This document shows, one piece after another, positions 29,398-37,189 of a stretch of 37,189 bases of DNA. How positions within the stretch are numbered: the stretch's first letter is position 1; each line of letters starts with the position of its first letter. Below the pieces are notes generated by a model that saw nothing but the letters and a program-made list of their open reading frames with translations, searched no databases and was not told where the DNA came from. The position numbers were made by a program, and so were the translations under genes. The stretch is taken from positions 1 through 37,189 of the forward strand of contig WSMU01000004.1 of assembly GCA_013316395.1 (NCBI GenBank), in the 5' to 3' direction. The stretch comes from Alphaproteobacteria bacterium. GTDB taxonomy: Bacteria; Pseudomonadota; Alphaproteobacteria; Rs-D84.

Positions 29398-29934
29398 ATG
29401 AAAAAACTTGTTAAGAAAATGTTTATGTTTACATCCGTTCTGGCGGCGGCTGCGATACTGAGCGGTTGTACCACAATGTGCGGTCAGAAAAAGAAACACG
29501 TAAAGCCGGCGGCTGCGACGGAAACCGTTGTTTTCTATCAGACATATGAACAGGCAGACATCAATCGCGTTTCAGCAAAAATGTACACCCACAGCAGCCA
29601 TGGTGGCGAATCGAAAATGGGATACATCAAGTTTGTTGAAACAGACAGCGGCCTGAAAATGGATGTTGATTTGAAAGACCTGCGTCCGGGCGTAACATAC
29701 ACTGTTAAAATCTATCAGTGCGGCAGCTGCAACAACGACAGCATGTGCTGTGACAAGTCCAGCATGCCTATCAGCCTGCCGAAGTTGAAGATTGAAAAGA
29801 GCGGCCGTCTGGAAGAAACGTTTATCATCCGTGGCCTGACTGCGGCGCAGCTGAACAACGCGAAGATTTATCTGGAACGTGACGGCGGCTACAAAGCAGC
29901 ATGGGGTACATTTGACCGTGGCATGATGCTGTAA
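29398..29934 (+). CDS. Lipoprotein with SodC-like fold lacking metal ligands
   Basis: 178 residues from ATG 29398, with AAAAAGGAG about 6 nt upstream. Lipobox LSGC (cysteine at about 25). Residues about 75-170 follow the Cu,Zn superoxide dismutase layout: MGYIKFVETDSGLKMDVDLKDLRPG, then a strand ending in CGSC, and later LPKLKIEKSGRLEETFIIRGLTAAQL and a YLERDGG where SodC has the histidine-containing strand. The HGFHxH histidines and the other copper/zinc ligands are missing, so dismutase activity is not expected. Six cysteines in a short stretch suggest disulfides or another metal site. Followed by a terminator; monocistronic. Confidence 0.55.
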   Translation: MKKLVKKMFMFTSVLAAAAILSGCTTMCGQKKKHVKPAAATETVVFYQTYEQADINRVSAKMYTHSSHGGESKMGYIKFVETDSGLKMDVDLKDLRPGVTYTVKIYQCGSCNNDSMCCDKSSMPISLPKLKIEKSGRLEETFIIRGLTAAQLNNAKIYLERDGGYKAAWGTFDRGMML

Positions 29935-29965
29935 TCTGTCTGGCAGCATAAGTTCATGGGTATGC

Positions 29966-29993
29966 GCCCCGGAATTATCCGGGGCGTGTTTTT
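29966..29993 (+). terminator. Rho-independent terminator
   Basis: Stem GCCCCGG (29966-29972) with CCGGGGC (29979-29985), then GTG and six T. Confidence 0.9.
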
Positions 29994-30000
29994 TATAAAT

Positions 30001-30028
30001 TTACTTTAAGAAAAATTTCCTATATGAT
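30001..30028 (+). promoter_or_regulatory. Predicted promoter with very short leader
   Basis: TTACTT at 30001-30006, 16-bp spacer, TATGAT at 30023-30028. Start near 30035, only about 8-14 nt before the ATG candidates at 30043 and 30049, with no spaced Shine-Dalgarno site. Confidence 0.35.
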
Positions 30029-30042
30029 AATCTTGTCCCCAG

Positions 30043-31620
30043 ATGGGGATGAGAAAGGCGACAGCTGTTTTGATTGGAATTATTGGTGGAATGCTTTTTC
30101 CACGCGCGTCGTCTTGTATGCAAAATATTGTGTCTGATATTTACGGGGACTATATGAATATCGCTGCTGATACGTATCTTGCCGCGGGGGTGATTGTAGA
30201 CGTCGAAAGCATGCATATCACTTCATCAGTCAGATTAGAAAATGCAGCAGAAATACAAGCCGATATTTATGTATGTGACAACTGTGATTTTCATATAAAG
30301 AATTCAGGTAAAATTTCCGGGAATATACATTTAGGCAGTGGGGCCGAAATGGTTCAGATTATCCGCGACAGGGAAGATATAACATATCTTAATGTGAACG
30401 GGCCGTATGTTGTGCTGGCCGATGGGGTAAGTGCAATTTCATGGGACGAGTTATCATTGCTTGGGGCGAATGCGGGAACGTTAGTTTTGCGTAATAGTGA
30501 AATTGTATTTGGCGATTCGGTTCCACGGCTTGCCGCGTTTAGTAGTGATGTTTCACGCGTAGTATTAAACGGTGTAATAACGCTAAATATATCAGAAGAT
30601 TATTTATACAGCGACAGTCCTTTGATGCGTAATGTTGCCGGTGACGCAACCGTTGTATTCAGCGGTACTGCACCTGGGCCGCTGCATGTGTTCAATGCGG
30701 ATATTCGTGATGGTGACCTGTATGTAAAGCTGTTACGGGAAACCGATTATTATAAAATACTGGGTAATGATACGGGACGGATGCTGAATATTGTTCGTGA
30801 TATTTTGCCCGATGACAAGCTGCTGGGGCGCTTGGATATGGCGCAGACAATGGATGAGTTAAATCATATAATGAAAAGTAGTATCGCGCTTAATCCGATT
30901 CGCCTGGCTAGCAGTGCTCGTATTCTGGACGGCTTTTTGATAAATGGAATAAAATTCGACACATCCGGCGATGCAGGGCTTGTTACACTGGGCGCCAGGC
31001 CAATTTATATTTATTCCGACGATATTTCTATATATGCATTGTCTGCGGACTTTTCACTGACGCCGGTCAAGGGGTTGGATGTCGGCGTATCCGGATATGG
31101 TGCGCGTGCCACATCTGATGACGGGATAAATAATTTTTCAGCCGATATGTATGGCGCAAATTTTGGTGTTAAGTATAGCGGTTCATATCTGCGCAGTCGT
31201 TTTGTGCTCGGGGCTACGTATTCTGAGTTTCTGGTTCCTTATATATTTGACGGCAATAGTATAAAGGATGAAGCAAAAGGTCTGTCTTTGTATGGCGTTG
31301 CGGATTTGGGTATTTTACTGGGCGGGATAGAGCCCTATGTCGGCATTGAATACAGACGTGATAAGATATTGGATGTCATTGAAGTGCAGGTTTTACCCCG
31401 CACTGGGTTCGAGGCTGAATTCATATCCGGTGGGGTTGATTTGGAATATCGCTATAAAATAAATGCGGCAATAAACTCAGCCAATGAAATTCATATCGGG
31501 GCTGGGGCCGGTTTCTGGTCGGATGACGATATGGCCGGCGGTGATATCACAGTTGGCGTTGCCCACGATGACAATGGTGCAGCCTACATGTTTTCGATAT
31601 CCGCCAAAATTAAATTTTAA
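30043..31620 (+). CDS. Autotransporter-like outer-membrane protein
   Basis: 525 residues from ATG 30043, or 523 from ATG 30049; the second gives the tidier signal peptide MRKATAVLIGIIGGMLFPRASS. Residues about 40-240 have short beta-solenoid-like strands (SVRLENAAEIQADIYVCDNC, ISGNIHLGSGAEM, GTLVLRNSEIVF). Residues about 325-525 form an autotransporter-type barrel with repeated amphipathic strands (VSGYGARATSDDG, MYGANFGVKYSG, IEPYVGIEYRRD) and a last strand FSISAKIKF ending in phenylalanine. The passenger is short and without a known enzymatic domain, so it may remain surface-attached. It lies alone after a terminator; its stop overlaps the miaB stop by 4 nt. Confidence 0.75.
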   Translation: MGMRKATAVLIGIIGGMLFPRASSCMQNIVSDIYGDYMNIAADTYLAAGVIVDVESMHITSSVRLENAAEIQADIYVCDNCDFHIKNSGKISGNIHLGSGAEMVQIIRDREDITYLNVNGPYVVLADGVSAISWDELSLLGANAGTLVLRNSEIVFGDSVPRLAAFSSDVSRVVLNGVITLNISEDYLYSDSPLMRNVAGDATVVFSGTAPGPLHVFNADIRDGDLYVKLLRETDYYKILGNDTGRMLNIVRDILPDDKLLGRLDMAQTMDELNHIMKSSIALNPIRLASSARILDGFLINGIKFDTSGDAGLVTLGARPIYIYSDDISIYALSADFSLTPVKGLDVGVSGYGARATSDDGINNFSADMYGANFGVKYSGSYLRSRFVLGATYSEFLVPYIFDGNSIKDEAKGLSLYGVADLGILLGGIEPYVGIEYRRDKILDVIEVQVLPRTGFEAEFISGGVDLEYRYKINAAINSANEIHIGAGAGFWSDDDMAGGDITVGVAHDDNGAAYMFSISAKIKF

Positions 31621-32918
31621 TCGGCCAGTTCGCCACGTAATGAGGCCTTGTTGGCAGCTGTAATCTTTATTGCCGCAATTGGCGCCGGCGCTGCATCGGT
31701 GGATGCAACGATGCATTGCTGCATATATGGCGTACGATATACCAGATGCCGTCCCGTTTTATCGGGCCCCTCGCATAGGCATTCCAGCGTTCGTCCGACA
31801 CATGATTCGTTAAATGTTCGCTGAATGTCGTTCAGGGCATCGTCAAGCAGCGCCAGACGCGCCGCCTTGATGTTTTCTGGGATTTGGTCTGGCATTAGGC
31901 TGGCCGCGGTATGGGGGCGGGGCGAATATTTGAAAGAATATGAATTTATATATTTTATTTTGCGTGCGATTTCCTGTGTCATCGCAAAGTCTTGGTCTGT
32001 TTCTCCGGGGAAGCCTACGATAAAATCACTCGATATCTGAATGTCTGGGCGTGCTGCTCTTAATTTGTCAACTATATCTATATATAGATTTAGCTCATAA
32101 GGGCGATTCATTCTTGTCAATACATTGGGGCTGCCGCTTTGTATAGGCATGTTAAGGAACGGCAGCAATTTTGCCTCTGTTCTAAACATATCGATTAAGT
32201 CATCCGTCATTTCGGTTGGATAGCTGGATGTAAATCTAATACGTCGTATTTCGGGCAGGGGCGCCGTGGCGCGAATTAAATCCGACAGTCTGTATGTTTT
32301 GCCGTCGCTGTCTGTATATTTATAGCCATTTACATTTTGCCCCAGGAAACATATTTCAATTGCCCCTGTGTCGGCCGCATGTTTACAGTCCCGGATTACG
32401 TCCTCAAAGGGTCTTGATACTTCGCGGCCGCGTGTGTAGGGCACAATGCAATACGTACAGCAATGGTTGCATCCTTCCTGTACGGGGATATAGGCGACTG
32501 TGGGTGATTGGCTCATTTGCGGCAGTTCGTCAAACTTTTCAAGTCCGCCCAGGTCGATGTTTAGCAGTCTGGCATCGGGGTTTTCTAAAATCTCTGGCAG
32601 TTTGTGATAGCTTTGTGGCCCCAGTACAAAGTTTAGCTCAGGGATGCGTTTAAAGGCATGGGCGCCGGCCTCGCGGGCGACGCATCCGACAATACCGAAC
32701 AAGGCATCGGGCTTTTTTGCGCGGCGAATACGCCCCAGGGCGGAAAATACCTTATCCGTTGCCTTGGCGCGAACCGCGCAGGTATTAAGAATAATTATAT
32801 CTGCATCCGAGACTTCATGTGTTTCAACCAAGCCGCGTTGGGATAACATTGACGCAATACGCTGGCCGTCATACACATTCATCTGGCAGCCGAATGTTTT
32901 TATAAAAAACTTTTTCAT
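31617..32918 (-). CDS. miaB: tRNA-2-methylthio-N6-isopentenyladenosine synthase MiaB
   Basis: 433 residues from ATG 32918, where MiaB homology begins (KKFFIKTFGCQMN); an ATG at 32960 would overlap the upstream gene. Radical-SAM enzyme adding the 2-methylthio group to A37 of tRNAs. The auxiliary cluster cysteines are C11, C47 and C79; the radical-SAM CxxxCxxC is C150, C154, C157 (GCNHCCTYC); a C-terminal TRAM region (VGRTLECLCEG) follows. Needs Fe-S clusters, which the suf-like genes may help supply. No strong Shine-Dalgarno site is seen. Last gene of the minus-strand gat cluster. Confidence 0.95.
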   Translation of the reverse strand: MKKFFIKTFGCQMNVYDGQRIASMLSQRGLVETHEVSDADIIILNTCAVRAKATDKVFSALGRIRRAKKPDALFGIVGCVAREAGAHAFKRIPELNFVLGPQSYHKLPEILENPDARLLNIDLGGLEKFDELPQMSQSPTVAYIPVQEGCNHCCTYCIVPYTRGREVSRPFEDVIRDCKHAADTGAIEICFLGQNVNGYKYTDSDGKTYRLSDLIRATAPLPEIRRIRFTSSYPTEMTDDLIDMFRTEAKLLPFLNMPIQSGSPNVLTRMNRPYELNLYIDIVDKLRAARPDIQISSDFIVGFPGETDQDFAMTQEIARKIKYINSYSFKYSPRPHTAASLMPDQIPENIKAARLALLDDALNDIQRTFNESCVGRTLECLCEGPDKTGRHLVYRTPYMQQCIVASTDAAPAPIAAIKITAANKASLRGELAD

Positions 32919-32934
32919 TGGGGCGCCGCGTAAT

Positions 32935-33120
32935 TTATTTTTTCTTTGTGCGTTCTGCACGCTTTAGCATAACCGCTGCTTTTTTAGCGTGGACTTTTTG
33001 ATACGTGCGGGCAAGTTCACGGTGTCTGCTGATAATGGGGGTATCCGCGACTTCTTTAACGCCATATACAACGCCGGTAATAGGATTGTTTTCAATTATA
33101 GTTACGATTTTCATTTTCAT
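32935..33120 (-). CDS. Small basic protein, unknown
   Basis: 61 residues from ATG 33120, with AAAGGAAA 6 nt upstream. MKMKIVTIIENNPITGVVYGVKEVADTPIIS reads as a beta-hairpin-like N-terminal half. The rest is a helical, strongly basic tail (RTYQKVHAKKAAVMLKRAERTKKK), which suggests binding to RNA or DNA. It sits between gatB and miaB, 16 nt before miaB and 21 nt after gatB, among translation genes. No family recognised; a ribosome- or tRNA-related role is a guess from position and charge. Confidence 0.7.
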   Translation of the reverse strand: MKMKIVTIIENNPITGVVYGVKEVADTPIISRHRELARTYQKVHAKKAAVMLKRAERTKKK

Positions 33121-33141
33121 TTCTTTTCCTTTTATAGTTTT

Positions 33142-34665
33142 TTAACCCAACTTTTTGCGCAACAGTTCGTTTACAACCGCCGGATTTGCTTTGCCGCCGG
33201 TGGCTTTCATTACGCCGCCCACAAAGAACCCAAGCAGGCCTGTTTTGCCCGCGCGATACTGTTCTACCTGGGCGGTGTTTGCAGCGATTACATCATCAAC
33301 GGCTTTTTCAATAGCGCCCGTATCGGTAATTTGTTGCATGCCGAATTTTTCAGCGATATCTGCGGGCGTGCCGCTTTCGCCGTCCAGCATTTTTATAAAT
33401 ATCTCCTTGGCCTGTTTACCGTTTATAGATTTATCGGCAATCATATCTACCAATTGTGCCAGATTTGCCGGTGTGATAATTCGCGGCATCCCAGGCTCAG
33501 CTGTATCCACAGCGTTTTTTTCATCCCAGTTTTCAGGATGCGCAAACAGTTCTGATATCATCCAGTTGGCGATGGATTTTGCGCGTGATTTTTTGTCGCC
33601 GACGGCCGCGTCAAACCAGCGGGATATATCTGTGCTTTCCGTAAGGCGTGTTGCGTCATATTCAGCCAGCCCCAGTTCATTTACATATCGCGCACGTGTC
33701 GCCGCGGGCAATTCAGGCATGGTTGCACGTATCCGCTCGATTGTTGCGTCGTCTATTTCCAGCGGCAGCAAATCCGGGTCCGGGAAATAACGATAGTCTA
33801 ATGCATCCTCTTTACTGCGCATTACGGATGTTGTGCCGTCCGATTGTGAATAACGCATGGTGTCTTGCGATACAACACCACCCGATTCGTATAATTCGAT
33901 TTGACGACGTGCCTCGTATTCGATTGCGGATTTGATGAACTTAAAAGAAACCATATTTTTTGTTTCGGTGCGTGTGCGGAACTCTGTGGAGCCGACAGGT
34001 CGAACAGAAACATTAACGTCGGCACGCATGGAACCTTCTTCCATGTTGGCCTTTGACACACCCAGGGCGCGTGCAATTTCGCGTATTTCGCGCAGGTATC
34101 TTTCCGCTTCGTCCGGGGATGAGATGTAAGAGTTGTTTTCAGGATTTTTTACGTCCAAAAACGTTACTATTTCAAGTAATGCAACGCCCGTGCGGTTATA
34201 GTCTGCGAAAGATTTTGTCGGATGCACATCATGTTTTAATTTTCCCGCATCCTGTTCCAGGTGGGCGCGCTCGATAAATATTTTCTTCGGTGTGCCATCG
34301 TCGCCCATAATTTCAACCCAACCGCGGCCGACAACCGGTGGCTGGTCTGCGGGCTGTGATATCTGATATCCCTGGGGCAGGTCGGGGTAGAAGTACTGTT
34401 TACGGGCAAACGTGCTGTGTCGTGATATTTCGGCATTTAACCCCAGGCCCATTTTGATAGCCTGTTCGACGCAGTATTCATTTAATACCGGCAACATACC
34501 GGGCATTGCACAGTCAACCATTGACACCTGGGTGTTTGGCGAAATGCTTGGGTTATAGTCGGCGGATGCGCCGCTGAATAATTTGGAATCAGACAGTACT
34601 TCTATATGTGTTTCCAGCCCGATAACCAATTCCCAATCACAAGTTTTGCCCTTTATCGTAAACAT
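33142..34665 (-). CDS. gatB: Asp/Glu-tRNA amidotransferase subunit B
   Basis: 507 residues. GatB binds the misacylated tRNA and activates its Glu or Asp for amidation. Landmarks: WELVIGLETHIEVLSDSKLFSGAS, CAMPGMLPVLNE, FARKQYFYPDLPQGYQISQ with the kinase-like pocket, MEEGSMRADVNVSV, and the C-terminal helical YqeY-like tail (FFVGGVMKATGGKANPAVVNELLRKKL). AAGGAAAAAGAAGAA precedes ATG 34665. Separated from gatA by a tRNA-Phe gene on the other strand. Confidence 0.98.
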   Translation of the reverse strand: MFTIKGKTCDWELVIGLETHIEVLSDSKLFSGASADYNPSISPNTQVSMVDCAMPGMLPVLNEYCVEQAIKMGLGLNAEISRHSTFARKQYFYPDLPQGYQISQPADQPPVVGRGWVEIMGDDGTPKKIFIERAHLEQDAGKLKHDVHPTKSFADYNRTGVALLEIVTFLDVKNPENNSYISSPDEAERYLREIREIARALGVSKANMEEGSMRADVNVSVRPVGSTEFRTRTETKNMVSFKFIKSAIEYEARRQIELYESGGVVSQDTMRYSQSDGTTSVMRSKEDALDYRYFPDPDLLPLEIDDATIERIRATMPELPAATRARYVNELGLAEYDATRLTESTDISRWFDAAVGDKKSRAKSIANWMISELFAHPENWDEKNAVDTAEPGMPRIITPANLAQLVDMIADKSINGKQAKEIFIKMLDGESGTPADIAEKFGMQQITDTGAIEKAVDDVIAANTAQVEQYRAGKTGLLGFFVGGVMKATGGKANPAVVNELLRKKLG

Positions 34666-34720
34666 TTCTTCTTTTTCCTTGCTTTTTATATTTTAGTATC
34701 TTATTATGCGTCTCGCAGTT

Positions 34721-34796
34721 GGCTAGGTAGCTCAGTTGGTAGAGCAAGGGACTGAAAATCCCTGTGTCGGCGGTTCGATTCCGTCCCTAGCCACCA
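34721..34796 (+). tRNA. tRNA-Phe (anticodon GAA)
   Basis: 76 nt including encoded CCA. Acceptor stem GGCTAGG with CCTAGCC; D arm GCTCAGTTGGTAGAGC; anticodon stem GGGA/TCCC with loop CTGAAAA; T arm GGTTCGATTCC. It lies between gatA and gatB on the opposite strand, so a gatCAB transcript would contain its antisense. Confidence 0.97.
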
Positions 34797-34823
34797 GAAA
34801 TTTTATGGCGTTTGCCATTTTTT

Positions 34824-36287
34824 TTATTTCCCCATTATTTTGGTTGGACGATTATCAAGTGCGGCGGCGGTTTCAATAAGCTTAGCCAGGCCCAGTACAC
34901 GCATATCGGCAAATCGCGGACCTACAACCTGCAGCCCCAGCGGTAAACCGTTTTCTGCCATGCCGGCCGGAACGCTGCATGCCGGTACCCCGGCCAGGTT
35001 CATTGCAACCGTAAACAGGTCCAGTGCGTAATATTCCAACGGCGACAGGTCCGAGTCCAGCGGCAACGCCGTTCCGGATGCCGACGGGCATACGATTAAG
35101 TCACACTTTTCAAAAGCGTCGCGGAAGCTGTCCGCAATCATGCGACGTACGCGCGCCGCCTGCATGAAATAGACATCATACGACTCGCTGCTTAGAACGG
35201 CGGTTCCAATAATCATGCGGCGCTTTACCTCGTCGCCAAATCCGGCGGCGCGTGTTTTCTTGTATGTATCGATTAAATCTGCACCGTCCACGCGCAGACC
35301 GTATTTCATACCGTCATATCGCGCCAGGTTAGAAGATGCCTCGGCCGGGGCGATTATATAATATGCCGCCAATGCGTCCAGGATATTCGGAATAGATACC
35401 TCGACTATTTCTGCGCCCATGGATTTTAAATCGGCAATTCGTGCATCAAAGGCTTTCTTCATGTCGGCGCTGATTTCTACGTCTGCGAATTCCTTTATCA
35501 CACCTATGCGCAGTGTTTTTGGGACCAGGGCGGGAACTGTTGCGCTGACGTTGATGTCTTCTGTGCGGGCGCTGGTCGATTCCTTGGGGTCATGGCCCGC
35601 CATAACGGCCAGCAGGGCCGCCGCATCGTCAACGGTACGGGCAATTGGGCCCGGTGTGTCCAGACTGGATGCGAATGCAACGCAGCCCCAGCGGCTGCAT
35701 ATTCCGTATGTTGGCTTCATCCCGACCAGGCCTGTGATAGATGCCGGGAATCGGATAGAGCCACCTGTATCCGTACCGGTTCCGCCAATCGCCAGACCGG
35801 ATGCGATTGCAGATGTTGCACCCCCGGACGAGCCGCCCGCAGTCAGGCGTTTTTCCATTTGCCATGGATTGACAGGTGCACCGAAATAGCTGGTCTTGCT
35901 GAACGTGCCCATGGCGAATTCATCCAGGTTTGTTTTCCCCAGCAGTACGGTGCCACTGTCTATAAATTTTTGTGAAATTGTTGACTCGTATTCCGGAATA
36001 AAGTTTTCCAGCATGCGTGATGCCGCCGTTGTGCGTATGCCGCGCGTGGCAAACAAATCCTTCATCCCAATCGGCAGTCCGTCCAGTGCCAGTGCACTGT
36101 CCGTGGCATAGCGTGCATCTGCCGCGGCCGCATCAGCCAGCGCGCGTTCCGGTGTAACGGTGATATAGCAGTTTAAATCCTTGCCGAATTTTTCAATGCG
36201 GTCCAGATAGGCGCGTGTTAGTTCGGTTGCGCTTATCTCGCGCTTTTTTAATTTTTCCAATGCCTGGGTAATCGTCAAATCAATCAT
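34824..36287 (-). CDS. gatA: Asp/Glu-tRNA amidotransferase subunit A
   Basis: 487 residues. The amidase that releases ammonia from glutamine for transamidation of Glu-tRNA(Gln) or Asp-tRNA(Asn). The amidase-signature triad is K76 (GMKDLFATRG), cis-S153 (AGGSSGGATSA) and S177 (GTDTGGSIRFPAS). Normal length and complete. It lies 44 nt after gatC. Together with a GluRS gene in the window, this points to indirect Gln-tRNA formation; whether a GlnRS also exists cannot be seen here. Confidence 0.98.
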   Translation of the reverse strand: MIDLTITQALEKLKKREISATELTRAYLDRIEKFGKDLNCYITVTPERALADAAAADARYATDSALALDGLPIGMKDLFATRGIRTTAASRMLENFIPEYESTISQKFIDSGTVLLGKTNLDEFAMGTFSKTSYFGAPVNPWQMEKRLTAGGSSGGATSAIASGLAIGGTGTDTGGSIRFPASITGLVGMKPTYGICSRWGCVAFASSLDTPGPIARTVDDAAALLAVMAGHDPKESTSARTEDINVSATVPALVPKTLRIGVIKEFADVEISADMKKAFDARIADLKSMGAEIVEVSIPNILDALAAYYIIAPAEASSNLARYDGMKYGLRVDGADLIDTYKKTRAAGFGDEVKRRMIIGTAVLSSESYDVYFMQAARVRRMIADSFRDAFEKCDLIVCPSASGTALPLDSDLSPLEYYALDLFTVAMNLAGVPACSVPAGMAENGLPLGLQVVGPRFADMRVLGLAKLIETAAALDNRPTKIMGK

Positions 36288-36331
36288 TGTTATATCACTT
36301 CCTATTGTTGTCTTTTGTTTTGATGTTGCCG

Positions 36332-36625
36332 TTATTCGTCCATAACTTTGGGAACTGCAAAATAGCCGCGGCTGACGCCCGCCTTGTCCGGGGCATTCGC
36401 CAGAACCGCATCACGGATGTTTCCATCGGTTACCATATCCGCACGGCGCGGTGCCGCATGCTCTGCCGGGGAAATCATTGGGGTAATACCGGTGGTATCT
36501 ATTTTCTGTAATTTATCCAGCCATTCAACGACCGAGTCGATATTCATTTCCTCCAGCTTTTCGTCTGAAATTTCAATTCGTATCAAGTCTGCGAATTTTC
36601 TTAATTGCTGCTTGCTAAACGCCAT
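36332..36625 (-). CDS. gatC: Asp/Glu-tRNA amidotransferase subunit C
   Basis: 97 residues. GatC wraps around GatA and holds it to GatB. The pattern LRKFADLIRIEISDEKLEEMN, VVEWLDKLQKIDTTGITPM and the C-terminal LANAPDKAGVSRGYFAVPKVMDE is typical and complete. First gene of the minus-strand gatC-gatA unit; divergent from ruvX with a 36-bp gap. Confidence 0.97.
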   Translation of the reverse strand: MAFSKQQLRKFADLIRIEISDEKLEEMNIDSVVEWLDKLQKIDTTGITPMISPAEHAAPRRADMVTDGNIRDAVLANAPDKAGVSRGYFAVPKVMDE

Positions 36626-36661
36626 GTTTCATCCTATATTAAATTACATGAGGATTATATA

Positions 36662-37117
36662 ATGATTTTGCCAGATTTCAAGGCTTTTCCGCGCACGGGA
36701 CGCATTATTGGACTTGACTGGGGCGCACGTCGTACGGGTGTCGCGGTATCCGATGCATCGCGCGAATTTATATTTACGCGTCCGGCGATTGTAACGTCTC
36801 GTGGCGACGTGATGTGGGCGCGGCGTGTTGCAGATATTGCACGTGATGAAAATGCGGTCGGAATTGTTATCGGGCGACCGGTTCATTCTGACGGTACTGT
36901 TTCGGAAATCATGGATGATATTATGCGCAATGCCACGGAACTGTGCACATACGTCGATTTGCCTATATGTTTTATAGACGAAAATTTAACAAGTTTTGCG
37001 GCCCAGGAATCAATGGGACGCGTAAGGGTATCTGATATAAAGCGTCGTCTGGATTCGGAGGCGGCACGTGTGATTTTAGAAAACGCCATTGCAATAATAA
37101 ACAGAATCCGGGACTAA
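36662..37117 (+). CDS. ruvX: Putative pre-16S rRNA nuclease / Holliday-junction resolvase YqgF
   Basis: 151 residues from ATG 36662, with TGAGGA 8 nt upstream; an earlier start would run through gatC. RNase-H-like fold with the catalytic aspartate of GLDWGARRTGVAVSD, VIGRPVHSDGT, the DENLTS motif (glutamate) and the last motif DSEAARVILENAI. E. coli YqgF is needed for 16S rRNA 5'-end processing, which would link it functionally to YbeY at 2238. Sequence ends 72 nt later. Confidence 0.95.
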   Translation: MILPDFKAFPRTGRIIGLDWGARRTGVAVSDASREFIFTRPAIVTSRGDVMWARRVADIARDENAVGIVIGRPVHSDGTVSEIMDDIMRNATELCTYVDLPICFIDENLTSFAAQESMGRVRVSDIKRRLDSEAARVILENAIAIINRIRD

Positions 37118-37130
37118 AAAATCCCGGATT
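37105..37130 (+). terminator. Hairpin over the ruvX stop codon
   Basis: Stem AATCCGGGA (37105-37113) with TCCCGGATT (37122-37130). A run of seven T is further on at about 37147, so termination efficiency is uncertain. Confidence 0.5.
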
Positions 37131-37189
37131 TCATGTATATAGATAGTTTTTTTACTCTTCGTTTTTTCGAATCAAAAAACCACCAAAAT

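Noticed and set aside
29398..29934. Functional Cu,Zn superoxide dismutase
   Set aside because: Metal-ligand histidines are absent despite the similar fold pattern.

Overview
The window looks like chromosome of an uncultivated, probably host-associated alphaproteobacterium. The alphaproteobacterial signs are a MucR/Ros-type regulator, a PF13467-type ribbon-helix-helix protein, a DksA-like protein without its zinc cysteines, an alphaproteobacterial-style FtsL and a GatCAB amidotransferase. The cell is diderm: it has Lnt, LolA, TatABC, three visible lipoproteins, an outer-membrane barrel and an autotransporter-like barrel. Genes are tightly packed with many 1-8 nt overlaps. Assignment to a gut lineage is inference, from a BspA-like repeat protein and a glutamyl-tRNA synthetase that resembles the clostridial type.

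Layout. 1-4.2 kb: a degenerate MucR protein, a membrane-anchored GH24 muramidase with TPR repeats, and an in-frame YbeY-Lnt fusion. 4.2-6.2 kb (minus): a ribbon-helix-helix protein and a three-gene cassette (two-TM protein, degenerate HNH-like protein, SUKH-like protein) that is the least explained part of the window. 6.3-7.5 kb: two coupled unknown genes. 7.5-10.5 kb: trmB divergent from gltX and a hemolysin III-type membrane protein. 10.5-13 kb: a promoter, terminator and long inverted repeat in front of a small secreted protein and a 14-repeat BspA-like surface protein. 13.2-16.8 kb: thrS without the TGS domain, a 45-residue lipoprotein, a SPOR protein, tatA and a DksA-like gene. 16.8-19 kb: trxA divergent from a sufS-sufT-sufE-like trio. 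19-25.3 kb: ftsL-ftsI, recJ-nrnA, lolA, tatB-tatC. 25.4-31.6 kb: a LysM/M23 lipoprotein, tRNA-Lys, a short-chain dehydrogenase, a small porin-like barrel, a ferritin-like protein, a SodC-fold lipoprotein without metal ligands and an autotransporter-like protein. 31.6-37.2 kb: miaB, a small basic protein, gatB, an opposite-strand tRNA-Phe, gatA, gatC and ruvX.

How the genes fit together. Lnt, LolA and the lipoproteins form an envelope lipoprotein route. TatA/B/C, the SPOR protein, the LysM/M23 protein, FtsL/FtsI and the muramidase concern export, cell wall and division. GltX with GatCAB points to indirect Gln-tRNA(Gln) synthesis; TrmB, MiaB, YbeY and ThrS add to the translation theme. RecJ, NrnA and RuvX handle nucleic acids. 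No CRISPR array, insertion sequence, rRNA or integrase was seen, and no gene-free stretch exceeds about 300 bases. The observations most worth checking are the YbeY-Lnt fusion, the 4.4-6.2 kb cassette and the inverted repeat that covers a ribosome-binding site near 10.6 kb.
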